A stretch of 64,000 nt of DNA from DASWOJ01 sp964242415 (GTDB lineage Bacteria; Pseudomonadota; Alphaproteobacteria; Acetobacterales; Acetobacteraceae), in NCBI GenBank assembly GCA_964242415.1, contig CAXTAT010000025.1:1-64000 (forward strand), read 5' to 3'. Below are positions 30,942 through 39,368 of the stretch, piece after piece. Both the position numbers and the translations under genes were made by a program. Numbering within the stretch: position 1 is the stretch's first letter; each line of letters starts with the position of its first letter. The notes beneath the pieces were generated by a model. The model was not told the origin of the DNA and did no database searches. It saw only the letters and a program-made list of their open reading frames with translations.

Positions 30942-31136
30942 ATGCAGGCGCAGATGATTGCCATGGCTGAGGATAAGCCGAAGCCGGCCGCAGCCGTGCC
31001 GCGGCCCAAGCGGCCAGCCGACCAGGCGTTCGATACCTGGCTGGAGCGCGGGCTGCACGAGATATTTGATGAGGTGGCGCGCGAGCCGGTTCCCGATGAG
31101 CTGCTCAAGCTGATCCGTGATCACGAAGAGAAATAG
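30942..31136 (+). CDS. nepR: NepR-like anti-sigma factor
   Basis: A 64-residue protein whose C-terminal half (FDTWLERGLHEIFDEVAREP, then VPDELLKLI) has the NepR pattern: an amphipathic helix, the conserved EPVP turn and a second helix. NepR sequesters EcfG until phosphorylated PhyR takes its place. The N-terminal part is Lys/Pro-rich and variable, as usual. Start is uncertain among ATG 30942, 30954 and 30963. It lies 68 bases after the second sigma gene and 57 before the kinase. Confidence 0.8.
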   Translation: MQAQMIAMAEDKPKPAAAVPRPKRPADQAFDTWLERGLHEIFDEVAREPVPDELLKLIRDHEEK

Positions 31137-31193
31137 GGTCCCCGAAGGTTTCGCAGATGGTTGCCTTGGCGGCCATAACCCTTTGGGAATGTC

Positions 31194-32282
31194 TTGAGCG
31201 GAAGCCGTGTTTTGGGTGAGGGCCGTAGGTTGACGGGGGGCCTGGCGTGGATCGGCCGGGCATTGATGCATTCGCTCAGCGTGCGGGTTTGCGCGCTGTA
31301 TATTGCGGCCTTGCTGCCGTCCCTTGTGCTGTTCACGCTGGCTGATGCGGCACAGCCGGTTGCGGCGTTGCTCTGCGTCATGGCCGGGCTGGCGATCGTT
31401 GCGGTTGGCACGTCGCTGTCGCTCAATCCCCACCTGTGGCGGCTGGGCCACGCCGTCGAGGAGTGGCGCATCGGCAGGCCGTTCAGCACGCGGCCATTCC
31501 GCCGCTCGCACAAGGACCTCCGCCGCCTGGCGATCTCGTTCAAGCGGGCGACACTGAATTTGGAGCGTCAAAGCAGCCGCTTGCAGAAGGCCGTCGCCGA
31601 GCAGGAGTTGCTGATGCAGGAGATCCACCACCGGGTGAAGAACAACCTGCAGATCGTCGCCAGCCTGCTGAACCTGCAGGCCAGCCGCATCCGCTTGCCC
31701 GAAGCCCGGGCGGAGTTCCAGTCGGCCCGCGACCGCGTGCGTGCCTTGGCGACCTTGCACCGGCACCTCTATGCCCATGGCGAGGTGCATACGATCGACA
31801 TGCGCGAGTTCCTGGAGGAGCTGTGCGGGCAGTTGTTCGCCGCCATGGGCGAGACGCCGGGTGGGCGCCTGCACCTGCACATCGATGCGCCGGAGCTGAA
31901 GATGTCCAGCGACCAGGCGGTCCCGCTGTCGCTGATCGTCACCGAGGCCGTCAGCAATGCGGTGAAGTATGCCTTCCCGTATGGCCGCCACGGTAATGTC
32001 TGGGTGCGGCTGAGCGCGGCGGGCGACCAGGCGGAGCTTGAGGTGCGCGATGACGGCATCGGCATCCCGGCGGGCCGGGTCGAGACGGAGGCGGGCACGC
32101 GGGACGGCATCGGGCTGCAGTTGATCCGCGGCTTCTCCCGCCAGTTGGGGGCGACGCTGGACGTGCAGGAGGGCGACGGCACCCGCTATCTGGTCAGCCT
32201 GCCGCTGCGGCGGGAGCGAATCGAGGGTCCGGTGCTGCGGCCGGCCGCCTGGAAGCCGGCGCCCGGCCAAGCCGCATCCTGA
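31194..32282 (+). CDS. Membrane sensor histidine kinase, HWE/HisKA_2 type, probable PhyR kinase
   Basis: A 362-residue kinase with two hydrophobic segments at the N-terminus (LYIAALLPSLVLFTL and VAALLCVMAGLAIVAVG), a HAMP-like linker, a DHp domain with EIHHRVKNNLQIVASLLNLQ (phospho-acceptor His near 143) and an ATPase domain with VTEAVSNAVKYAFP and DDGIGIP. HisKA_2/HWE kinases are the usual partners of PhyR in alphaproteobacteria. The start is TTG 31194 (GGGAA upstream) and ATG 31266 is possible. No large sensory domain is present, so the signal may be sensed in the membrane or by the short linker. Confidence 0.85.
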   Translation: MSGSRVLGEGRRLTGGLAWIGRALMHSLSVRVCALYIAALLPSLVLFTLADAAQPVAALLCVMAGLAIVAVGTSLSLNPHLWRLGHAVEEWRIGRPFSTRPFRRSHKDLRRLAISFKRATLNLERQSSRLQKAVAEQELLMQEIHHRVKNNLQIVASLLNLQASRIRLPEARAEFQSARDRVRALATLHRHLYAHGEVHTIDMREFLEELCGQLFAAMGETPGGRLHLHIDAPELKMSSDQAVPLSLIVTEAVSNAVKYAFPYGRHGNVWVRLSAAGDQAELEVRDDGIGIPAGRVETEAGTRDGIGLQLIRGFSRQLGATLDVQEGDGTRYLVSLPLRRERIEGPVLRPAAWKPAPGQAAS

Positions 32283-32358
32283 AAACGTTGACGCCCGAGC
32301 GCAACCTTGCGGAACCGGGCGGTAAACGGCACATCCCTGCAGGTCAAGGGAGCCTTTG

Positions 32359-33510
32359 ATGACAGCCGACGTGATGCCCCAACTGCCGCAGTGGCGCCGT
32401 TACCTGCACGCCCACCCCGAGCTGTCGCTGCACGAGGCGGAGACGGCGGCCTTCGTGTGCCGCACGTTGCAGGAGATGGGCGTGCCGTTCACCGCGGGGG
32501 TTGGCGGGCACGGCGTCGTCGGCACCATCGCCCGGCGCGGGTCCAACCGCAGCGTGGGGCTGCGGGCGGACATGGATGCGTTGCCGATCACGGAATCGAC
32601 CGGCGCGGCCTGGGCGTCCACCGCGCCCGGCGTGATGCACGCCTGCGGCCATGACGGGCATACCGCCAGCCTGCTTGGCGCCGCGGCGCTGCTGGTGCAG
32701 GACCCGGACTGGACCGGCACGGTGCAGCTTGTGTTCCAACCGGCGGAGGAGGGGTTCGGCGGCGCCAGGGCCATGCTGTCCGATGGGCTGTTCGAGCGGT
32801 TCCCGATGGAGCGCATCTTCGGCTACCACAACTGGCCCGGCCTTGCGGCGGGCACGGTCGCGGTGCACGACGGCGCCGTGATGGCCGCCGCGGCACGGGT
32901 GGGCATTGAGGTGCGCGGCGTTGCCGGGCATGCCGCGATGCCGCAGGCCACCCGCGATCCGTTGCTTGCGGCGGCGCACCTGCTGGTGGCGCTGCAGTCG
33001 GTGGTGTCGCGCAACGTGGACCCGTTGCAGAGCGCGGTCGTGTCGATCTGCATGATGCAGGCCGGGGTGGCGGCGAACCAGATACCGGACCTGGTGACCA
33101 TGCAGGGCACGTTCCGCACGCATCAGCCGGCGGTGCGCGACTTGGTGGAGGCGGCGATCCGCCGGGTCGCGGCTGGCGTGGCCGCCACGTTCGGCGTCGA
33201 GGTGGCCGTCGAGGTCCAGCATGGCGTGGCGCGCACGGTGAATTCCGCCCCGGAGGGGGAGCTTGCTGCCAGGGCTGCGCGGGGCCTTGGTGTGCCGCTG
33301 CGGCGCGACTTGCAGCCGAGCATGGCTGGTGAGGATTTCGGCTGGTACTTGGAGCAGAAGCCCGGCGCCTTTGCCTGGATCGGCAATGGACCCGCGGAAG
33401 GCGGCCGGGAGCTGCACAGCCCGGATTATGATTTCAACGACGCCATCCTGCCGGTCGCGGCGGGATGGCTTGCGGCGACGGCGCGCAAGGCCCTCGCCAC
33501 CGCTGCCTGA
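32359..33510 (+). CDS. M20 family amidohydrolase (hippurate/N-acyl-amino acid hydrolase type)
   Basis: A 383-residue metallopeptidase-like amidohydrolase. The N-terminal RRYLHAHPELSLHE, the metal-binding HACGHDGHTASLLGAA, QPAEEGFGGA and YHNWPG contain the usual di-metal ligands and the catalytic Glu of family M20D. Enzymes of this group remove acyl groups from amino acids, or deacetylate related amides, in the cytosol. A GGGAG site precedes the ATG. Its TGA shares a base with the ATG of cydD (TGATG), yet no functional link with CydDC is known. Substrate cannot be told. Confidence 0.9.
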   Translation: MTADVMPQLPQWRRYLHAHPELSLHEAETAAFVCRTLQEMGVPFTAGVGGHGVVGTIARRGSNRSVGLRADMDALPITESTGAAWASTAPGVMHACGHDGHTASLLGAAALLVQDPDWTGTVQLVFQPAEEGFGGARAMLSDGLFERFPMERIFGYHNWPGLAAGTVAVHDGAVMAAAARVGIEVRGVAGHAAMPQATRDPLLAAAHLLVALQSVVSRNVDPLQSAVVSICMMQAGVAANQIPDLVTMQGTFRTHQPAVRDLVEAAIRRVAAGVAATFGVEVAVEVQHGVARTVNSAPEGELAARAARGLGVPLRRDLQPSMAGEDFGWYLEQKPGAFAWIGNGPAEGGRELHSPDYDFNDAILPVAAGWLAATARKALATAA

Positions 33511-35183
33511 TGGCGCGCGACCGCAAGGCCGGCGGTGCCTGGCTGGCCCGCAACAGCAGGGAGGGGCGGCGGGCGGCTCGGCCGGTCATTGCCCTGGGAC
33601 TGGTGGGCGTGGCGGCGGGCATCGGCCAGGCGTGGTGCATCGGTGAGCTGCTGGCGGCGGGGCTGACACCGGGGTCGGAGGTGGTGTGGCCCTGGGCGGC
33701 GTTGCTTGCGGTGCTGATAGCGGTTCGGGCGGGATTGTCTGTTATTGCGGATAACCTGGCGTTTGCCGCCGGGGCGGCGGCGCGCCGGCGGCTGCGGAGC
33801 GAGCTGTTCGTGCGGTTGCTGGATGTCGGACCCAGCGTGTTGCGGAACCGGCAGCCCGGCGAGCTTGCCGCGATCGCCGTTGACCGTATCGAGGCGCTGG
33901 AGGGTTTGTTCGCCCGCTGGCTGCCTGCGGCGACCGTGGCAGTTGCCGGGCCGGCGCTGGTGTTGCTGGCCGTCCTGGTGGCCGATCCCTGGGCGGCGCT
34001 GGTCCTGGTGCTTGCCGGGCTGCTCGTTCCCGTTGGCATGGCGGTGGCCGGGTTGGGTGCTGCGGCGGCGTCGCAACGGCAGTTTGCCGCGCTCGACCGG
34101 CTGCAGGCGCGGTTTTTGGACCGTGTTCGCGGCATTGCCACCATCGTGCTGGCCGGGCGGGCGGAGGACGAGGCCCGGCGCCTGCACGCCGCGGCTGCGG
34201 ACCTGGCCGGGCGGACGATGCGGGTGCTTCGGGTCGCGTTCCTGTCGTCGGCCGTGCTGGACTGCGCGGCGGCGGGGGCACTGGTTGTGTTGGCGGTGCG
34301 GTATGCGGCGGCCTGGCAGCGGGACGGCCGGCTTGCGCCGGCGATCTTCGTGCTGGTGCTGGTGGTGGAGTTCTTCGCGCCGTTGCGGGCCTTTTCGGCT
34401 GCCTACCAGGATCGGCTGCAGGCCAGCACGGCGGCGGGCGACCTGGCCGGGCTTCCGGTGCCCGGGGCGAGCGCCGTTGAGCAGCCGATCCGGACGGTGG
34501 CGGCCAATGGCGTGACGGTCGCCTTCGAGGGGGTGCGCTATGCTTGGGACCCGACGCGGGGGCCGGTGCTGGACGACCTGAGCTTCCGGGTGCCGGCTGG
34601 GGAGACGGTCGTGCTGGTGGGGCCGTCCGGGGCGGGCAAGTCCACGATCCTGGAACTGCTGCTCGGCTTCGTGCGGGCGGATGCCGGGCGGATCACCCTG
34701 AACGGCGCCGACATCGGCACCATCGTGCCCGCTGCCCTGGCGCGCATGACGGCCTGGATTGGCCAGAACCCGGTCATTTTCGCCGGCACCATACGCGACA
34801 ACATCCGCTTTGGGCGGGAGGACGCGGGGGACGCCGAGGTGGAAGCCGCAGCCAAGGCGGCCCGGGTCGGCCAGTTCGCCGATGCGCTGCCCCTAGGGTT
34901 GGACACCCCGGTCGGGGAGGGCGGCTATGGGCTGTCGGGCGGGCAGGCGCAGCGCGTGGCGATCGCCCGGGCGTTCGTACGCAATGCGCCGCTGCTGCTG
35001 CTCGATGAGCCGACCGCGCACCTGGACCCGGCGACCGAGGCCGATGTGCTCGACAGCCTGCATCGCCTGGCGCTGGGGCGGACGGTGATCCTGGCCAGCC
35101 ACTCGGCCGCGGCGCATGCGTTTGGGGGGCGGCTGCTGGTGCTGTCGGGCGGGCGGGCCACGCTGGAGCGCGGTGCGGCATGA
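33510..35183 (+). CDS. cydD: Thiol reductant ABC exporter subunit CydD
   Basis: A 557-residue half-transporter: six membrane segments (residues about 20-300) and a C-terminal ABC domain with Walker A GPSGAGKST, signature YGLSGGQAQR, and Walker B LLLLDEPTAHLD. The pattern NPVIFAGTIRDNIRFG fits CydD. CydDC exports cysteine and glutathione to the periplasm and is needed to assemble cytochrome bd oxidase. ATG 33510 overlaps the preceding stop; ATGA couples it to cydC. No cydA or cydB gene is visible nearby. Confidence 0.9.
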   Translation: MARDRKAGGAWLARNSREGRRAARPVIALGLVGVAAGIGQAWCIGELLAAGLTPGSEVVWPWAALLAVLIAVRAGLSVIADNLAFAAGAAARRRLRSELFVRLLDVGPSVLRNRQPGELAAIAVDRIEALEGLFARWLPAATVAVAGPALVLLAVLVADPWAALVLVLAGLLVPVGMAVAGLGAAAASQRQFAALDRLQARFLDRVRGIATIVLAGRAEDEARRLHAAAADLAGRTMRVLRVAFLSSAVLDCAAAGALVVLAVRYAAAWQRDGRLAPAIFVLVLVVEFFAPLRAFSAAYQDRLQASTAAGDLAGLPVPGASAVEQPIRTVAANGVTVAFEGVRYAWDPTRGPVLDDLSFRVPAGETVVLVGPSGAGKSTILELLLGFVRADAGRITLNGADIGTIVPAALARMTAWIGQNPVIFAGTIRDNIRFGREDAGDAEVEAAAKAARVGQFADALPLGLDTPVGEGGYGLSGGQAQRVAIARAFVRNAPLLLLDEPTAHLDPATEADVLDSLHRLALGRTVILASHSAAAHAFGGRLLVLSGGRATLERGAA

Positions 35184-36835
35184 GGAACTTGCTCCGTATC
35201 CTGGGGGTGTGGCGGGGGCAGCGCGGCGTGTTGGCGGCCGGGCTTGTGGTGTCGCTGCTGTCGGTTACGGCTGGGCTGGCGCTGGCGGTTTCGGCCGGTG
35301 CGCTGGCATTTGCCCCGGGACGGGCTGGCGGCGTGGGGACTGGTGGGATCGTGGCGCTGCTGCTGCTGCCGGTGGTGCTGCGCGGGCTTGGGGTGTCCCG
35401 CGTCGTGCTGCGGTACTTGGAGCGGCTGGCGACCCATGCCGCGACGTTCCAGGCGCTCGCGGCGCTGCGGGTTTGGCTGTTCCGCGGCCTGGCGGTCCGT
35501 TCGGCCGGCGGGTTGGGCCTGCTGCGGTCGGGCGATGCGCTGGCGCGGCTGGTTGGGGACGTGGAGTCGCTTGATGGGCTGTACCTTCGCATCCTGGTGC
35601 CGGGTGCTGCTGCCGTGCTGATCTTGCCTGTGCTGGGCGTGGTGCTGGGGGAGGGCAGCCCCGGGGTGGCGCTGGCGGTGTGCGGGCTGTTCGTGCTCGC
35701 GGCCTTTCTGCTGCCTTGGGCGGCTGGTGCGGCGTCGGTCGGCGCCGGGGCGCAGTTGGCAGCGGCCTCGGGCGGGCTGCGTACGGCTGCGCTGGACGTG
35801 TTCGACGGGATGCGAGAGGTGCGGGCCTATGGGGCCGAGGGGCGGATGCTCGCGCTGGTGCAGTCGCGGGAGGCGGCGCTGTTGCAGGCGCAGCGCGGCG
35901 TTGCCCGCTTTGCCGCCCTGGCGCAGGCTGGCAGTTTGGCCTGCGGGCAGTTCGCGCTTCTGGTCGTGCTGCTGCTGCCGGCCGTGCAGGCGGCGCAGTT
36001 CGTGACGGCGGTGTTCCTGACGCTGGCGGCGTTCGAGGTGGTGGCCGGGATGCCGCGGGCCGGGGTGCTCGCCGGGTCCGCCGCCGGGGCAGCGGCACGG
36101 CTGCTGGCGATCCGGGACGCCCCCGCCGCGGTGGTGGACCCGGAGGCGCCTGCTGCCCTGCCGCCCGGGACGGCCGTACGGTTCGAGGGCGTCGGATTTC
36201 GCTGGCAGGCCGACCGGCCGGCGGTCCTGAACGGGGTCACGCTCGATATCCCCGCCGGTAGCCGTGTGGCGGTGCTTGGGCCGTCCGGCTCGGGGAAGTC
36301 CACCCTGGCGTCGCTGCTGCTGCGGATCGTGGCGCCTGATCGGGGCCGCATCCTGCTGGGCGGGGTGGACTTGGCCAGGCTGTCGGCGGCGGAGGTGCGG
36401 TCCCGCATGGCGTGGTTGAGCCAGGGGACCCACCTGTTCAGCGACACCATACGCGACAACCTGCGGCTGGCGTTGCCTGGGGCCACGGATGCGGAGATGT
36501 GGCAGGCGCTGGAGCAGGCGCAGATCGCCGACCTGGTCCGCACGCTGCCGGGCGGCTTGGATGCGTGGGTTGGCCAGGGCGGCACGCAGGTCTCGGGCGG
36601 GCAGGCGAGGCGGCTGGAGCTGGCGCGGGCGCTGCTGTCGCGTGCGCCGATCCTGATCCTGGACGAGCCGGCGACCGGGCTGGACGCCGAGACGGAGCGG
36701 GCGTTCCTGGCCACCCTGAACGACGTGGCGCCGGGGCGGACGGTGGTGCTGATCGTGCACCGGTTGATTGGTATCGAACGCCTGGACCGAATCTACCGCA
36801 TCTCCGCCGGCCGGGCGGTGGCGGCGGCGGCCTGA
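35180..36835 (+). CDS. cydC: Thiol reductant ABC exporter subunit CydC
   Basis: A 551-residue half-transporter forming a heterodimer with CydD. Membrane segments lie at about 20-290. The nucleotide-binding domain has Walker A GPSGSGKSTL, the Q-loop with WLSQGTHLFSDTIRDNLRLA, signature QVSGGQARRLELARALL and Walker B LILDEPATGLD. The start ATG lies in ATGA at the cydD stop. The pair resembles CydDC most, but lipid or heme exporters of the same fold are not fully excluded. Confidence 0.88.
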   Translation: MRNLLRILGVWRGQRGVLAAGLVVSLLSVTAGLALAVSAGALAFAPGRAGGVGTGGIVALLLLPVVLRGLGVSRVVLRYLERLATHAATFQALAALRVWLFRGLAVRSAGGLGLLRSGDALARLVGDVESLDGLYLRILVPGAAAVLILPVLGVVLGEGSPGVALAVCGLFVLAAFLLPWAAGAASVGAGAQLAAASGGLRTAALDVFDGMREVRAYGAEGRMLALVQSREAALLQAQRGVARFAALAQAGSLACGQFALLVVLLLPAVQAAQFVTAVFLTLAAFEVVAGMPRAGVLAGSAAGAAARLLAIRDAPAAVVDPEAPAALPPGTAVRFEGVGFRWQADRPAVLNGVTLDIPAGSRVAVLGPSGSGKSTLASLLLRIVAPDRGRILLGGVDLARLSAAEVRSRMAWLSQGTHLFSDTIRDNLRLALPGATDAEMWQALEQAQIADLVRTLPGGLDAWVGQGGTQVSGGQARRLELARALLSRAPILILDEPATGLDAETERAFLATLNDVAPGRTVVLIVHRLIGIERLDRIYRISAGRAVAAAA

Positions 36836-36924
36836 TCGGGGACGATTGGCGGGTGGGGCTACGTTGACGGACCGGCTGGTGCGCGGGCATCAATAGGACG
36901 CCATCCTTCAAAGCAGGAGCTGCC

Positions 36925-37350
36925 ATGCCGTCCCTTCACTACCACGCCCACTGGCACTCCCATTGGCACTCCCGCTGGCTCGGCCGTGCCGCGGCGGTGG
37001 TTGCCGTGTGCGCCACCGCAGGATGCGCGCAGTATGGCCCGCAGGTTCCTACCTATGTCGTGTTCTTCACCCCGGATTCGACCAGCCTGGATGCCCCGGC
37101 GAACGGCGTGATCGCCGATGCGGCGGTGGCGGCAGCGACCGTTCCGCGCAACAAGGTCTACGTTGCCGGGTATGCCGACGCGAAGGGGACGCCGAAGGCC
37201 CTGCATGACCTGACCCTGCGCCGGGCGGAGGCGGTTGCGGCCGGCTTGACGTCCCAGGGCGTCGATAGCTCCCGCATCGTGGTGGAGGCGAAGGGCCATG
37301 AGGGCGGCGATCCCGGCATTGAGAGCCGGCGCGTCGAGATCGAGTTCTGA
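36925..37350 (+). CDS. OmpA-like domain protein with a His-rich N-terminus
   Basis: A 141-residue envelope protein. The N-terminal HYHAHWHSHWHSRWLGR is unusually rich in His and Trp, followed by a short hydrophobic stretch and TAGC (Cys34), a lipobox-like site with Thr at -3. Residues 45-141 resemble the OmpA C-terminal peptidoglycan-binding domain: YVVFFTPDSTSLD, KVYVAGYADAKG, LTLRRAEAVAAGL and a final SRRVEIEF. AGGAG lies five bases before the ATG. It is probably a small lipoprotein facing the periplasm. The His-rich leader precedes the hydrophobic core, so it would be removed with the signal peptide unless the start lies downstream. It lies between cydC and recQ without close overlap. Confidence 0.8.
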   Translation: MPSLHYHAHWHSHWHSRWLGRAAAVVAVCATAGCAQYGPQVPTYVVFFTPDSTSLDAPANGVIADAAVAAATVPRNKVYVAGYADAKGTPKALHDLTLRRAEAVAAGLTSQGVDSSRIVVEAKGHEGGDPGIESRRVEIEF

Positions 37351-37396
37351 TACGGCAGACCTCCCGGACCCCGGCCGCAGCTTGACTGCTGGCGTG

Positions 37397-39214
37397 ATGG
37401 CGGGTGCCGGGTCGCCGGCTGACGTGCTGCGCCGGGTGTTTGGCTTTCCGGCCTTTCGCGGGCTGCAGGAGGCGGCCATTGCCCGCGTGATGGCCGGGGG
37501 CGACGCGCTGGTGCTGATGCCGACCGGCGGGGGCAAGAGCCTGTGCTTCCAGGTGCCGGCGCTGTGCCGGCCCGGCACGGCCATCGTCGTGTCGCCGCTG
37601 ATCGCGTTGATGGACGACCAGGTGGCGGCGTTGCGGCAGTTGGGCATCTCCGCCGGGGCGCTGCACTCCGAGGTCGAGCCGGACGAGGCGCGGGAGATCA
37701 GCCGGGAGCTGGACGCGGGGCGGCTGGATTTGCTGTACGTATCGCCGGAGCGCCTGCTGATGCCGGGCACGCTGGAGCGGCTGATGCGGCGCGAGGTCGC
37801 GCTGATCGCCATTGACGAGGCGCACTGCGTGTCTGCCTGGGGGCACGAGTTCCGGCCGGAGTACCGGGGGTTGTCGCGGCTGGGGCACAGCTTTCCGGGC
37901 GTGCCGCGAATCGCGCTGACCGCCACCGCCGACCCGCGCACCCGGGGGGACATCCTGCATGCGCTGGGCATGGAGGACGCGGAGGTTTTTACGGCGAGCT
38001 TTCACCGCGGGAACCTGCACATCGCCGCGCAGGCCAAGGCGGGCGAGACGCACGAGCTGCTGGACTTCATCGCCCGGCACCGTGGGGAGGCCGGCATCGT
38101 GTATTGCGGCAGCCGTGCCAAGACCGAGCGCACGGCGGCGCGGCTGAAGCAGGACAAGGTGCTGGCGCTGCCGTTCCACGCGGGGCTGTCGGCGATGGAG
38201 AAGCGCGTTGCCCTCACGCGGTTCCGCAGCGGGGAGCCGGTGGTGATGGTGGCGACCATCGCCTTCGGCATGGGCATCGACCGGCCGGACGTGCGGTTTG
38301 TCGTGCACCTGGACATGCCCGACAGCCCGGAGGCGTACTACCAGCAGATCGGCCGGGCCGGGCGGGACGGCGAGCGGTCCGACACCCTGCTGCTGTATGG
38401 CGGGGAGGATATTGCCCGGGCGCGGCACTGGCTGGCGCAGTCCGCGGCGCCTGAGGCGCAGCAGCGGGTGATGCGGGAGCGGCTGGAGTCGATGATCTCG
38501 CTGACCGAGACCACGGGATGCCGCACTGCGAGCCTGCTGGCCTGCTTCGGGGAGCAGCTTGGCCGGGCGTGCGGGCATTGCGACAACTGCCTGGCGCCGG
38601 TGGCGCTGTTCGACGGGACTGAGGCGGCGCGCAAGGTGCTGTCGGCGATCTACCGCACGGGGCAGCGGTTCGGGGCGCTGCACATCGTCTCGGTGCTGCT
38701 GGGGAAGGAGAACCCGATGGTCGTGAAGTACGGCCACGACCAGTTGCCGACGTATGGGATCGGCGCCGACCAGTCGCCGGGGTTCTGGCGCGGGGTGATC
38801 CGGCAATTGATCGCGCGTGGGGCGCTGCGGACTGAAAGCGGGGACTATGCTTCGCTGTCCCTGGTGCCTGATCTGGCGCGGCCGATCCTGCGCAACGAGG
38901 AGAAGGTGATGCTGCGGGAGGAGGCGGAGGCTGCCCGGCCGGCGAAGAAGTTCCGGCGTGAGCGCGTGGTGGCGGGGGTGGCGGCGGCGGCGGGCGATGA
39001 CCCGCTGTTTGAGGCGCTGCGGGCCTGGCGGTCGGCGCAGGCGAAGGAGCAGGCGTTGCCGCCGTATGTTATTTTCCATGACAGCGTGCTGCGGGAGATC
39101 GCCGCCGCTAGGCCTGACGGGTTGGATGCGTTGGGCGATATCAAGGGGGTTGGCGGGTCTAAGCTGCAGCGTTATGGCGCTGACGTGCTGGATATCGTGC
39201 GCCAGCACGGGTGA
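37397..39214 (+). CDS. recQ: ATP-dependent DNA helicase RecQ
   Basis: A 605-residue 3'-5' DNA helicase of recombination and repair. Helicase motifs: FRGLQEAAI (motif 0), MPTGGGKSLCFQVPAL (motif I), DEAHCVSAWGHEFRPEY (motif II with the RecQ aromatic loop), TATADPRT (motif III), TIAFGMGIDRPDVRFV (motif V) and QQIGRAGRDG (motif VI). The zinc site follows with CGHCDNC and an earlier Cys in GCRTASLLACFG. A winged-helix RQC region and a C-terminal HRDC domain (about 530-605) complete it. Start is taken at ATG 37397; the frame is open upstream into the previous gene. The 3' end is partly duplicated downstream. Confidence 0.94.
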   Translation: MAGAGSPADVLRRVFGFPAFRGLQEAAIARVMAGGDALVLMPTGGGKSLCFQVPALCRPGTAIVVSPLIALMDDQVAALRQLGISAGALHSEVEPDEAREISRELDAGRLDLLYVSPERLLMPGTLERLMRREVALIAIDEAHCVSAWGHEFRPEYRGLSRLGHSFPGVPRIALTATADPRTRGDILHALGMEDAEVFTASFHRGNLHIAAQAKAGETHELLDFIARHRGEAGIVYCGSRAKTERTAARLKQDKVLALPFHAGLSAMEKRVALTRFRSGEPVVMVATIAFGMGIDRPDVRFVVHLDMPDSPEAYYQQIGRAGRDGERSDTLLLYGGEDIARARHWLAQSAAPEAQQRVMRERLESMISLTETTGCRTASLLACFGEQLGRACGHCDNCLAPVALFDGTEAARKVLSAIYRTGQRFGALHIVSVLLGKENPMVVKYGHDQLPTYGIGADQSPGFWRGVIRQLIARGALRTESGDYASLSLVPDLARPILRNEEKVMLREEAEAARPAKKFRRERVVAGVAAAAGDDPLFEALRAWRSAQAKEQALPPYVIFHDSVLREIAAARPDGLDALGDIKGVGGSKLQRYGADVLDIVRQHG

Positions 39215-39242
39215 TGAGGGTTGTGCGCCAGTACGGGTGATG
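39197..39242. repeat. Partial tandem duplication of the recQ 3' end
   Basis: A 20-base segment spanning the last recQ codons and its TGA (39197-39216) recurs at 39223-39242 with one mismatch, a 26-base period. The second copy lies outside the gene. Confidence 0.85.
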
Positions 39243-39296
39243 GACGGTTGAGCGCAAGCTTTGGCTCTCAATACAGCGAGGCTTGGCCCTTGCCGC

Positions 39297-39334
39297 TTCC
39301 CTCACCCCGGCCCTCTCCCGGGGGGAGAGGGAGC
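39297..39334 (+). repeat. REP-like hairpin element, copy 3
   Basis: The segment CCCTCACCCCGG leads into CCCTCTCCC (39311-39319), loop GGG, and GGGAGAGGG (39323-39331). Same family as the copies at 11680 and 11772. It lies between the convergent recQ and ABC transporter genes and could act as a bidirectional terminator. Confidence 0.8.
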
Positions 39335-39368
39335 AGGTCTGACCAGGTAGCGATGCGAACGTTTGGTG

